Assembly (NCBI GenBank): GCA_030583905.1
Contig: CP129481.1
Coordinates: forward strand, 310,001-374,000
Direction: 5' to 3'
DNA length: 64,000 bases
From: Anaerolineales bacterium
GTDB taxonomy: Bacteria > Chloroflexota > Anaerolineae > Anaerolineales > Villigracilaceae
Part shown: positions 42,039 through 48,746 of the stretch, in pieces
Layout: the number at the start of each line of letters is the position of its first letter
How positions within the stretch are numbered: position 1 is the stretch's first letter
Position numbers and translations under genes: made by a program
The notes under the pieces: generated by a model
Seen by the model: the letters and a program-made list of their open reading frames with translations, nothing else
What the model was told of the DNA's origin: nothing
Databases searched by the model: none

Positions 42039-43364
42039 TCACTCCCCCAGCAGATCCGCCAGAAAACTGAACAAGCCGCCTTCGTCTTCATCGTCCTTTT
42101 CAGGCAGGTCGCTGGAGACATGTCCGCTTTGCCCGTTGATGAGCAGCAGATGCTCGCGCCCGCCGAAGGGGATCTCGGTCATCCACACGGGCAGCAGGTT
42201 GAGCTTGAACGAGGTCACCAACATATTGGCGGATGAGGTGTGGACGATGTTGATTCCGCCCAGCAGGGACGGCAGGTCACGCCTCAATGTAGTGAACGTT
42301 TGGCTGCGTGCTTCGAGTGATGCATCCGCCATCGGGACGTCGTAGATCTCCGCCAGCCAACTCGCCAGATAGCGCGGGTCATACGGCTGGAGCGACTTAA
42401 GGTCGAAGGTGGGAATCAGTTTCGAGAAAACAGCGGACAGTTTGCGGGAGGCGGGAAGCGGCAGGTCATCCACCAGCACGGGATATTTATCCTGGATCCG
42501 TCTCACTTTGCGTTCGCGCTTGTTGCTGAACGTCTGTTCTTCGTATTCAACGATCTCGGCGGTGTAATCCAACATGCCGTCGATGTCGAAGGTCCATAAC
42601 GGAAGATACAGCCCGCGCGGAAGTTCGACCTGCTTTTCGGGCGTGATGCCGTTGCCTTCGACCCACTCGATCAGCAGTTGGATGGCGCGTTTCTGGTCGA
42701 AGGAGTGCGGGATGATCGCGTCGGGCGCAAGCAGGTCTTTGGAGTTCTTAAGTTGAACGACATGCGGCGAATCGCAGTAGGCGCAGTTTGCCGAAATTTG
42801 TTTGGGCGGCAGGATGAACTCCGCGCCGCAGCCGTTGCAGTGAAAGGCTTGCTCCTGAAGCGGCTTGCCGTGTCCTTTCATGGTTGCCATCGCCACGATG
42901 AAATCTTTTTCGGCTTCGTCCCTTGCGCCCAAGCCGAGCGCGTGCTGGCGCGTGCAATAATCGCAGACCAGCGAACTGCTGCCGTCGGGCGCGAATGCCA
43001 TGCGTCCGCCGCACTTCGGGCACATGAAGCGGTCGGCGTCCGCGCTTCGCAGACCTTCGGGCGCGGCGGGCAACTGGTCGGGGTTGACGATCTCATCCGC
43101 TTTGAGCGCGCCGTCCAGAATCGCCAGCGCGCGGCGCGCGCGGGTATGATGCAGGTCGTGCGAAAGACAGTTCTCCAGCGCCTTGCGTTTCTCTGCGGGA
43201 TCATCGAGCGCTTCACCCATCCAGAACCACGCTTCGGCAAGCACGTCATGCGAGCCTGCCATATAAATGGCGCGGTCAAGATAGCGGCGGGCGGCGTCCA
43301 TGTGACCCGCCTTCGCTTCGATGATCCCACTGCGGAGGAGTTCTTTTGCGTATGCGTTGCTCAT
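42039..43364 (-). CDS. TPR and double zinc-ribbon protein of unknown function
   Basis: A 441-residue protein without signal peptide. Residues 1-110 are TPR-like helices (AKAGHMDAARRYLDRAI). Two zinc ribbons follow: CPKCGGRMAFAPDGSSSLVCDYC (about 138-160) and CNGCGAEFILPPKQISANCAYC (about 196-217). The rest is a mixed domain with LPRGLYLPLWTFDIDG and an acidic tail (EKDDEDEGG). Zinc ribbons of this form occur in a Chloroflexota-enriched family whose function I do not know. It ends 21 nt from the stop of the nucleotidyltransferase gene (convergent). Confidence 0.7.
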   Translation of the reverse strand: MSNAYAKELLRSGIIEAKAGHMDAARRYLDRAIYMAGSHDVLAEAWFWMGEALDDPAEKRKALENCLSHDLHHTRARRALAILDGALKADEIVNPDQLPAAPEGLRSADADRFMCPKCGGRMAFAPDGSSSLVCDYCTRQHALGLGARDEAEKDFIVAMATMKGHGKPLQEQAFHCNGCGAEFILPPKQISANCAYCDSPHVVQLKNSKDLLAPDAIIPHSFDQKRAIQLLIEWVEGNGITPEKQVELPRGLYLPLWTFDIDGMLDYTAEIVEYEEQTFSNKRERKVRRIQDKYPVLVDDLPLPASRKLSAVFSKLIPTFDLKSLQPYDPRYLASWLAEIYDVPMADASLEARSQTFTTLRRDLPSLLGGINIVHTSSANMLVTSFKLNLLPVWMTEIPFGGREHLLLINGQSGHVSSDLPEKDDEDEGGLFSFLADLLGE

Positions 43365-43382
43365 AGGTTTATTTGCGATCTA

Positions 43383-43439
43383 TTTAACCGCAGAGTGCGC
43401 GGAGTTTTTCTCTGTGTTCTCCGCGCCTCTGCGGTTAAA
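43383..43439. repeat. Palindromic intergenic repeat (TTTAACCGCAGAG type)
   Basis: Arms TTTAACCGCAGAG (43383-43395) and CTCTGCGGTTAAA (43427-43439) are exact complements, with an inner CGCGGAG/CTCCGCG pair. It fills the gap between folP and the zinc-ribbon gene and abuts the folP stop. Elements of this type are widespread between bacterial genes. Confidence 0.8.
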
Positions 43440-44327
43440 TCATACTGTATTCCGTACCATCGCGTCCGTCATCTTCGCCACGCGCGCCATCTCCTTCACA
43501 TCATGCACGCGGATGATGTCCGCGCCGCGCGTGATGCCCACCGCCACCGTCGCGGCAGTCCCTTCGAGGCGCTGGTCGGGCGGCAGGTCCAATGTAAATC
43601 CAATAAATGATTTGCGGGATGTGCCCAGCAGAATGGGATATCCCAACGCACGGATTTCGCCAAGGCGGTTGATCAATTCCAGATTATGCTCGCGCGTCTT
43701 TCCAAAGCCGATGCCTGGGTCGAGCAAAATGACATTTTCATCCACCCCGGCTTTCTTCGCGATCTCCACGCTGACGAGTAATTCGCGTTTCATATCTTCG
43801 AGCAAATCGTCATACTCCGCGCCGAGATACATCCCGCCCAACTTCTCGCGTACTTCCACGCTGGCGGGGTTACTGCGATTGTGCATCAATATCACAGGCG
43901 TCTTGTACTTCGCCGCCACGGATGCGATCTCCGAGTCCGCGCGGAAGCCCCACACATCGTTGACGATATGTGCGCCCGCGCGAATCGCCGCCTCAGCGAC
44001 TTTTGCTTTGTAAGTATCTATCGAAATGATCGCATTCGGGAAATTCGTATGCAACGCTTCGATGACGGGTATGACTCGTTCCATCTCTTCTTCGGCGTTT
44101 ACAGGCGCGGAACCCGGGCGCGTGGACTCGCCGCCTACGTCGAGAATGTCCGCGCCGTGCTTGAGAAAGTCCGCTGCCTGTTGCACGGCGAAGTCAACCG
44201 CATCTCCCTTTGCAATGATACCGTCTCCCGAAAACGAATCGGGAGTCACATTCAGGATTCCCATCACATACGTGCGGGAACCCCAATCGAATGTAAAACT
44301 CCCGATCTGAAGCATGGGCGATTTCAT
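43440..44327 (-). CDS. folP: Dihydropteroate synthase
   Basis: A 295-residue cytoplasmic enzyme that joins 6-hydroxymethyl-dihydropterin diphosphate and p-aminobenzoate in folate synthesis. Motifs are MGILNVTPDSFSGDG (pterin/loop 1), DILDVGGESTRPGS (loop 2), IISIDTYKAKVAEAA, ILLDPGIGFGKT and LGTSRKSFIG (sulfonamide/PABA region). A start at 44312 (MLQIG) is also possible. No other folate gene is adjacent. A palindromic repeat lies on each side of the gene. Confidence 0.96.
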   Translation of the reverse strand: MKSPMLQIGSFTFDWGSRTYVMGILNVTPDSFSGDGIIAKGDAVDFAVQQAADFLKHGADILDVGGESTRPGSAPVNAEEEMERVIPVIEALHTNFPNAIISIDTYKAKVAEAAIRAGAHIVNDVWGFRADSEIASVAAKYKTPVILMHNRSNPASVEVREKLGGMYLGAEYDDLLEDMKRELLVSVEIAKKAGVDENVILLDPGIGFGKTREHNLELINRLGEIRALGYPILLGTSRKSFIGFTLDLPPDQRLEGTAATVAVGITRGADIIRVHDVKEMARVAKMTDAMVRNTV

Positions 44328-44337
44328 AAAGTATCAT

Positions 44338-44418
44338 GTCATTGCGAGGAGGACGTTAGTCCGACGAAGCAATCCCCAACTCTATGAGGAGATTGCTTTG
44401 CCTGCGGCTCGCAATGAC
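44338..44418. repeat. GTCATTGCGAG hairpin repeat, copy A
   Basis: Starts GTCATTGCGAGGAGGAC and ends CGGCTCGCAATGAC with AGCAATC/GATTGCT inner arms. It lies between folP and the 140-residue protein gene; its right end is one nucleotide from the stop codon of that gene. Two related copies are at 55561 and 56639. Confidence 0.85.
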
Positions 44419-44419
44419 A

Positions 44420-44842
44420 TTAAGGGATCTGATCCAACGGACGCGCCAGCCACGCTTCGGCTTCGTTGATGTCACTGAAGATCTTCAGCGCGGAGGCAAG
44501 CCCTGTCTCCGCCAACGCCGCCACCTTGCGGATGCCTTCCGCAACGGATTCATCCGCCACCACCACCGCCACGCGGATGTTACGCGCAGACGGGTCGCTG
44601 TTCGCATCCACCGCCATGCGGATGGCTTTCTCGGGGATGTCCTTCACGGCGCGCAGGTCGTACAGGTTGCGCGTGCGGCGATCCATGCCAAGCAGATGGT
44701 CGAGCGCAAATTGATGCCAATGCTCCATCGTCGCATCGGACAGGTCGGTGAAGGTCAGGGTCATGCCGCCATCGCCGCGGCGGATGACGTCGTAGCCGAT
44801 GCCGGGCGCGGGAGTCCAGTTCAGGGGTTTGGGTTCGGTCAT
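44420..44842 (-). CDS. Hypothetical protein, SpoIIAA/STAS-like
   Basis: A 140-residue soluble protein starting after AGGAG, with a TATAAT box (44869-44874) upstream. It has MTLTFTDLSDATMEHWHQFALDHLLGMDRRTRNLYDLRAVKDIP and a C-terminal IFSDINEAEAWLARPLD helix, a pattern resembling SpoIIAA-like/STAS folds. No phosphoacceptor serine can be assigned. Its stop codon touches repeat copy A. Function unknown. Confidence 0.6.
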   Translation of the reverse strand: MTEPKPLNWTPAPGIGYDVIRRGDGGMTLTFTDLSDATMEHWHQFALDHLLGMDRRTRNLYDLRAVKDIPEKAIRMAVDANSDPSARNIRVAVVVADESVAEGIRKVAALAETGLASALKIFSDINEAEAWLARPLDQIP

Positions 44843-44916
44843 GGGTTTTCTCCTAATGTGATGAGGCGATTATAACGCAGGCAGGAAGGTAATTTTTCAA
44901 ATTTGGTGTCGCGTGC

Positions 44917-44922
44917 TATAAT
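44917..44922 (+). promoter_or_regulatory. tRNA-Val promoter -10 box
   Basis: Extended TGC-TATAAT ending 10 nt before the 5' end of the tRNA; the -35 region is weak. Confidence 0.65.
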
Positions 44923-44932
44923 GCGGTTCTCC

Positions 44933-45006
44933 GGGCGCTTAGCTCAGTTGGTTAGAGCACCTCGTTTACACCGAGGGGGTCGGGGGTTCGAGTCCCTCAG
45001 CGCCCA
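44933..45006 (+). tRNA. tRNA-Val (anticodon TAC)
   Basis: Cloverleaf fits by eye: acceptor GGGCGCT with AGCGCCC, D-arm GCTC/GAGC with AGTTGGTTA loop, anticodon stem CCTCG/CGAGG around loop TTTACAC (anticodon 44967-44969), T-arm with TTCGAGT loop, discriminator A. CCA is not encoded. It reads GUA and probably GUG. A broken copy of its 3' half lies 67 nt further on. Confidence 0.96.
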
Positions 45007-45009
45007 CAC

Positions 45010-45040
45010 CAGCCCTGCCTAGTGTGGGGCTGTTTCTTTT
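45010..45040 (+). terminator. Terminator 1 of tRNA-Val
   Basis: CAGCCC pairs with GGGCTG and is followed by TTTCTTTT. Confidence 0.75.
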
Positions 45041-45044
45041 CACA

Positions 45045-45123
45045 GGTCGGGGGTTCCCCCTTACAGGGGACAGGCGAGTCCCTTCGCGAAGCACCCTGCG
45101 GGCAGCGCCCACACCAGCCCTGC
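45045..45123 (+). repeat. Interrupted second copy of the tRNA-Val 3' half
   Basis: Three blocks contiguous in the tRNA region (44978-44989, 44990-44997, 44998-45018) recur in order at 45045-45056, 45076-45083 and 45103-45123. They are separated by two inserts of exactly 19 nt (45057-45075 and 45084-45102). It cannot fold as a tRNA. Confidence 0.85.
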
Positions 45124-45147
45124 AAAACGCAGGGCTTTTCTTTTTTA
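45116..45147 (+). terminator. Terminator 2, downstream of the tRNA-like copy
   Basis: AGCCCTGC, loop AAAAC, GCAGGGCT, then TTTCTTTTTT. Stronger than terminator 1 and apparently duplicated with the tRNA 3' half. Confidence 0.88.
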
Positions 45148-45225
45148 TCCCAGATAAACGCAGATGCATTTGACTATTTTATTAGAATCAGCGTTCATCC
45201 ATGCTCATCTGTGGTTGATGCCAGT
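45148..45225. repeat. Degenerate intergenic repeat (ATAAACGCAGATG ... CATCTGTGG type)
   Basis: CAGATAAACGCAGATGCA and the later ATCAGCGTTCATCCATGCTCATCTGTGGTTG form imperfect arms of a common intergenic repeat family. Confidence 0.5.
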
Positions 45226-45252
45226 CATCCGCCCTCTGCTATAATCTCACGC

Positions 45253-46206
45253 ATGATTCTCATCACCGGCGCGACTGGATTCATCGGTCGCGCGCTCGTC
45301 CGCCAGTTATCCTCCATCGGATATCCGCTCCGCGCATTGATCCGCCCTTCGCCGCGTTCTCCGCGCCTGCCCAAAGGCGTCCCCGTCGAAGTGGCGGTCG
45401 TCTCGCTTGCGGATACGCGCGGTCTGCGCGCCGCCATGCGCGATGTGGAAACGGTCATCCACCTCGCCAGCGCGGAGAATCAAGGCAGCCGCGGCAATCT
45501 GCTTGCCACGGATATTCAAGGGACAAAGAACCTCGTCGAAGCGGCGGCAGATGCCGGCGTGGATCGATTCGTCTACATCAGCCACCTTGGCGCAGCGCGC
45601 GCTTCGGGCTATCCCGCCTTCAAAGCCAAGGGCATCGCGGAGGAATACATCCGCGACGGGAAAACGCCATATACCATCATCCGCACTTCGCTCGTGTACG
45701 GACCTGAAGACCATCTCACGAATAACCTTGTAAAACTGATCCGCTCATCGGTCGGGATCTTCCCCATCCCATCCAGCGGACGTTCGGTTGTCCAACCGGT
45801 CTGGGTCGAGGACCTTGTCACCTGCATGATTTGGGCGCTGCAAAATGATGACACCCTTAATCAGGTGTACGAGATCGGCGGCAACGAGTTTTTCACCCTG
45901 CGGGAGATCGTTGAGATCATTATGGAAGTTACAAATAACCGGCGTTTTCTGCTGCCGCTTTCGCCGATCACCATGCGCGCGTTGACCGTTTTTCTGGAAG
46001 GCATCATACCGCGCTTCCCCGTCTCCTCCTTCTGGCTGGATTACTTCGCCGTCAACCGCACCACCGCCGTGGATTCGATGCCGCGTCACTTCGGGCTGAT
46101 GCCTGCGCGTTTCTCCTATCGTCTCGATTACCTCATCCAACCGCCCTGGTATCGACGCGCCTGGGATGCTGTGACAAAACGAATTTCCGCTGTACGAAAA
46201 ACATGA
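45253..46206 (+). CDS. NAD(P)-binding atypical SDR, NDUFA9-like
   Basis: The ATG at 45253 starts MILITGATGFIGRALVRQL with the nucleotide-binding G-x-x-G-x-x-G at once; a longer open frame upstream runs through the tRNA duplicate and is rejected. The 317-residue protein has VETVIHLASAENQGSRGNL, a YPAFKAKGIAEEYIRD region in which the usual Tyr-x-x-x-Lys is only loosely kept, and IIRTSLVYGPEDHL. This is the NDUFA9/complex I-related SDR group. Reaction unknown. TGC-TATAAT (45240-45245) ends 7 nt before the ATG and there is no Shine-Dalgarno, so it is probably leaderless. Confidence 0.85.
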   Translation: MILITGATGFIGRALVRQLSSIGYPLRALIRPSPRSPRLPKGVPVEVAVVSLADTRGLRAAMRDVETVIHLASAENQGSRGNLLATDIQGTKNLVEAAADAGVDRFVYISHLGAARASGYPAFKAKGIAEEYIRDGKTPYTIIRTSLVYGPEDHLTNNLVKLIRSSVGIFPIPSSGRSVVQPVWVEDLVTCMIWALQNDDTLNQVYEIGGNEFFTLREIVEIIMEVTNNRRFLLPLSPITMRALTVFLEGIIPRFPVSSFWLDYFAVNRTTAVDSMPRHFGLMPARFSYRLDYLIQPPWYRRAWDAVTKRISAVRKT

Positions 46207-47081
46207 CCCCATTTCAGATCCGCCTCATCGAAACTCCCGAAGAAATGCGCCTCGTCGAGCAGATCCAGCGCGAGGTGTGGCAAGGCTCCGAAACGGACGT
46301 TGTTCCACTGCACATGCTCATCACCGCCGTGCATAACGGCGGATTGGTATTGGGAGCATTCATCGAGGAAAAGATCGTCGGCTTCATCTTCGGTTTTCCC
46401 GGGCTCGAGGAAACACCCGACGGTCCGCGCGCAAAACATTGCTCGCATATGCTCGGCATCCACCCCGATCACCGCGACGGCGGCATCGGCTTCGCGCTCA
46501 AACGCGCACAGTGGCAGATGGTCCGCCACCAGGGTCTCGACCACATCACCTGGACGTACGACCCCCTGTTCAGCCGCAACGCTCATCTCAACATCGCCAA
46601 ACTCGGCGCGGTCTGCACCACGTATCGCCGCTCGGAATACGGCGAAATGCGCGATGGTCTCAACGCCGGATTGCCCTCCGACCGCTTTCAAGTGGATTGG
46701 TGGATCAACACCCGCCGTGTCGAAAGCAGACTCAGCAAACGTCCGCGCCCAACGCTCAAGATGACCCATGTCGCCCGCAGCGGACTCCGCCCGCTTTATA
46801 CGCTTCAATATCGGACCTACGACCTGCCTCAACCACCCGAACATTTGCCTCCCTTTGAGGAACGTCTCGTATTGGCGGAGATTCCCAACGATTTCATGGC
46901 GCTCAAGTTAAAGGATTTCGCGCTCGCCCGCGACTGGCGCTTCTTCACCCGCGAATTGTTCGAGACCGCTTTCGCTAAGGGCTACATCATTACCGATTTC
47001 GTCTTTGATGGAAAAGAAGGAACGCCGCGCGGACTATACGTCCTCACACACGGCGAAAGCACACTGGACGAGTTCGAATAA
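46203..47081 (+). CDS. GNAT-superfamily acetyltransferase (COG3375-like)
   Basis: A 292-residue protein overlapping the SDR stop by 4 nt (ATGA). LVLGAFIEEKIVGFIFGFPGLE, then HMLGIHPDHRDGGIGFALKRAQ is the acetyl-CoA region and WTYDPLFSRNAHLNIAKLGAV a conserved family block. The C-terminal 110 residues (LVLAEIPNDFMALKLKDFALARDWRFFTRELFETAFAKGYIITDFVF, positions 46865-47010) are typical of this Chloroflexota/Actinobacteria group. Substrate unknown. Confidence 0.85.
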   Translation: MTPFQIRLIETPEEMRLVEQIQREVWQGSETDVVPLHMLITAVHNGGLVLGAFIEEKIVGFIFGFPGLEETPDGPRAKHCSHMLGIHPDHRDGGIGFALKRAQWQMVRHQGLDHITWTYDPLFSRNAHLNIAKLGAVCTTYRRSEYGEMRDGLNAGLPSDRFQVDWWINTRRVESRLSKRPRPTLKMTHVARSGLRPLYTLQYRTYDLPQPPEHLPPFEERLVLAEIPNDFMALKLKDFALARDWRFFTRELFETAFAKGYIITDFVFDGKEGTPRGLYVLTHGESTLDEFE

Positions 47082-47158
47082 ACGCATGAGACGCCCTTTC
47101 GGGCGTCCCAGCGGTTGGATGGAAGGAGAGGAACGAAACCTTGTTTTGTTTACAAGGA

Positions 47159-47887
47159 CTACCTCCGAACGGAAGTGGAATTGCTGTTGCGGCTCATGGC
47201 GCTCATGCCAACCGGATGATAAGTCGGCTCGGGGATGTTCACGTTATAGCTGGAGGCGGGCGCAGGTCGCGGTTTGGGTGCAGGACGAGGATAACTGGTG
47301 GAGGGCAGGTTCGAGGTCCGGGGTTGAGGCGCGGAGTAGGCAGGCTGGCTGCGGTAGGTGGAGTAGCGGTCATTCGCATCCGCAAGGGTGAAGAGACGTT
47401 CCCCTGCAACCGCGAAAGTCCCGATGATGAGGACGCGGATCAACCAGACCATGACCGCCACGAGAATCGGAACGACTTTGGTCATGGTTGCCTGACCGAG
47501 CAGCGCGCCGCCCTGCACGTTATGGCTTTGAATGGCGATTGAAACACCCCACCAGGTGAGCATGGCATTGAATGCGGCGGCGAGCAGCCACGCGCCAAAG
47601 AGATAGTAGATTTCAACCGGTTCGTCGCGTCCCTGCTCGGGCGTGAAGATGCGGGCAATGCCTGCAAAGTCGATGCCGCAGAAGGCAAAGGCGAGGATGG
47701 ATGCCCAGCGCACACCTGCAAATTGCTGGTCGCCGAGGATATCGCGCAGGGTGTATGAAGTGATGGCGTAATTCGAAACCTCGAAGGCAAGCAGCGCTGC
47801 AATCAGGATACCGCCGAAGATCGCGCCGCGGCTTAACGATACATTCCTGATGAACGGCATCAATTGGATTTTGAGTGGACGGTTCAT
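47159..47887 (-). CDS. Four-helix membrane protein with Pro-rich tail, LexA-like promoter
   Basis: The ATG at 47887 follows AAGGAG; an in-frame ATG eight codons upstream is rejected. The 242-residue product has four hydrophobic segments between residues 20 and 165 and a 75-residue C-terminal tail rich in Pro, Ser, Arg and Tyr (PAPKPRPAPASSY). No enzyme motif is visible. The promoter at 47935-47963 carries a GAAC-N4-GTTC site in its spacer, so it may belong to the DNA-damage regulon. Family not recognised. Confidence 0.7.
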   Translation of the reverse strand: MNRPLKIQLMPFIRNVSLSRGAIFGGILIAALLAFEVSNYAITSYTLRDILGDQQFAGVRWASILAFAFCGIDFAGIARIFTPEQGRDEPVEIYYLFGAWLLAAAFNAMLTWWGVSIAIQSHNVQGGALLGQATMTKVVPILVAVMVWLIRVLIIGTFAVAGERLFTLADANDRYSTYRSQPAYSAPQPRTSNLPSTSYPRPAPKPRPAPASSYNVNIPEPTYHPVGMSAMSRNSNSTSVRR

Positions 47888-47934
47888 GGGAAATCTCCTT
47901 TTTGGAACCATGGGTGGGAAATGTAGATGTGTTT

Positions 47935-47963
47935 AATATAGAACATTTGTTCTAATTTGTCAA
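47935..47963 (-). promoter_or_regulatory. Promoter TTGACA-N17-TATATT of the membrane protein gene
   Basis: On the minus strand TTGACA is at 47958-47963 and TATATT at 47935-47940, spaced by exactly 17 nt. Confidence 0.85.
47939..47954 (-). promoter_or_regulatory. LexA-like (SOS) box
   Basis: TAGAACA-N2-TGTTCTA, containing GAAC-N4-GTTC, the core of Gram-positive-type SOS boxes. It lies within the spacer and touches the -10 box, an ideal repressor position. The repressor identity is inferred. Confidence 0.65.
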
Positions 47964-48056
47964 GTGGATTCTTTTTATGCATGTTGTTTGTAATGTTCCG
48001 TCAATGAATGACCACAAACCGCTTATCCCCGATTAAGCTCGTAATTTACTCTGTGA

Positions 48057-48062
48057 TAGAAT
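48057..48062 (+). promoter_or_regulatory. Extended -10 box of maf (leaderless start)
   Basis: TGA followed by TAGAAT ends 7 nt before the GTG start at 48070, with no Shine-Dalgarno. Confidence 0.5.
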
Positions 48063-48069
48063 CCTGCGC

Positions 48070-48735
48070 GTGAATGACAAACTGATACTGGCATCCAATT
48101 CTCCGCGCAGGCGGCAGTTATTTGCGCTTGGCGGTTGGAATTTCAACGTCATCGTTGCGGATGTGGACGAGACTCCGCTTGAGAACGAGTCTCCGCGGGA
48201 GTATGTGATCCGGCTGGCACAAGCCAAGGCGCTGGCGATCCAGCCCCGGGCGGAGTCGGATGCGGTCATCATCGGTTCGGATACCACGGTGGTGGACGGG
48301 AACGAAATCCTTGGCAAACCCGTCGATGAACAGGATGCCGAACGAATGTTGAGGCAGTTGCGGGGGCGGACGCATCAGGTGTACACGGGCGTTGCAGTGC
48401 TGCGCGTGCGTGATGGACAGATGCGGACGGAATTATCCATTACGGATGTACCGATGCGAAATTATTCGGACGAGGAAATTCGCACATACGTCCAGACCGG
48501 TGACCCGATGGATAAGGCTGGCGCGTATGCCATTCAACATCCTGATTTTCAACCAGTCCATTCCATGCAGGGATGTTATGCCGGTGTGATGGGACTGCCG
48601 CTGTGTCACATCATGCGTGCGTTGCAGCAGTTCGATATCCGCCCGACTGCGGATGTGCCTGCGGCGTGTCAGTCTTTATTGAATTATCAATGTCCGGTTT
48701 CCGCTTCGATCTTAAGCGGCGAACTGGTCTCTTGA
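48070..48735 (+). CDS. maf: Maf-family nucleoside triphosphate pyrophosphatase
   Basis: A 221-residue protein starting with GTG. Motifs are LILASNSPRRRQLFALGG, VDETPLENESPREYVIRLAQAKA, VIIGSDTTVVDGNEILGKPVDEQDAERMLRQLRGRTHQVYTGVAV and KAGAYAIQ (positions 48080-48530). Maf proteins hydrolyse dTTP/UTP or modified nucleotides and influence septation. The last 25 residues extend past the usual family end. The PBP gene starts 11 nt downstream, a link between nucleotide housekeeping and cell wall genes often seen near mreB or pbp loci. Confidence 0.93.
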   Translation: MNDKLILASNSPRRRQLFALGGWNFNVIVADVDETPLENESPREYVIRLAQAKALAIQPRAESDAVIIGSDTTVVDGNEILGKPVDEQDAERMLRQLRGRTHQVYTGVAVLRVRDGQMRTELSITDVPMRNYSDEEIRTYVQTGDPMDKAGAYAIQHPDFQPVHSMQGCYAGVMGLPLCHIMRALQQFDIRPTADVPAACQSLLNYQCPVSASILSGELVS

Positions 48736-48746
48736 AAGGAAATGGA

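Noticed and set aside
45022..45252. In-frame N-terminal extension of the NDUFA9-like SDR
   Set aside because: It translates the tRNA duplicate, a terminator and an intergenic repeat; the nucleotide-binding motif begins directly at the ATG at 45253.
47090..47107. Hairpin GACGCCC-TTTC-GGGCGTC after the GNAT gene
   Set aside because: There is no T run on either side, so I do not call it a terminator, although it may be a weak one.
48573..48746. N-terminal extension of the class B PBP inside maf
   Set aside because: It overlaps maf; the ATG at 48747 has a ribosome binding site and starts a proper lipoprotein signal.
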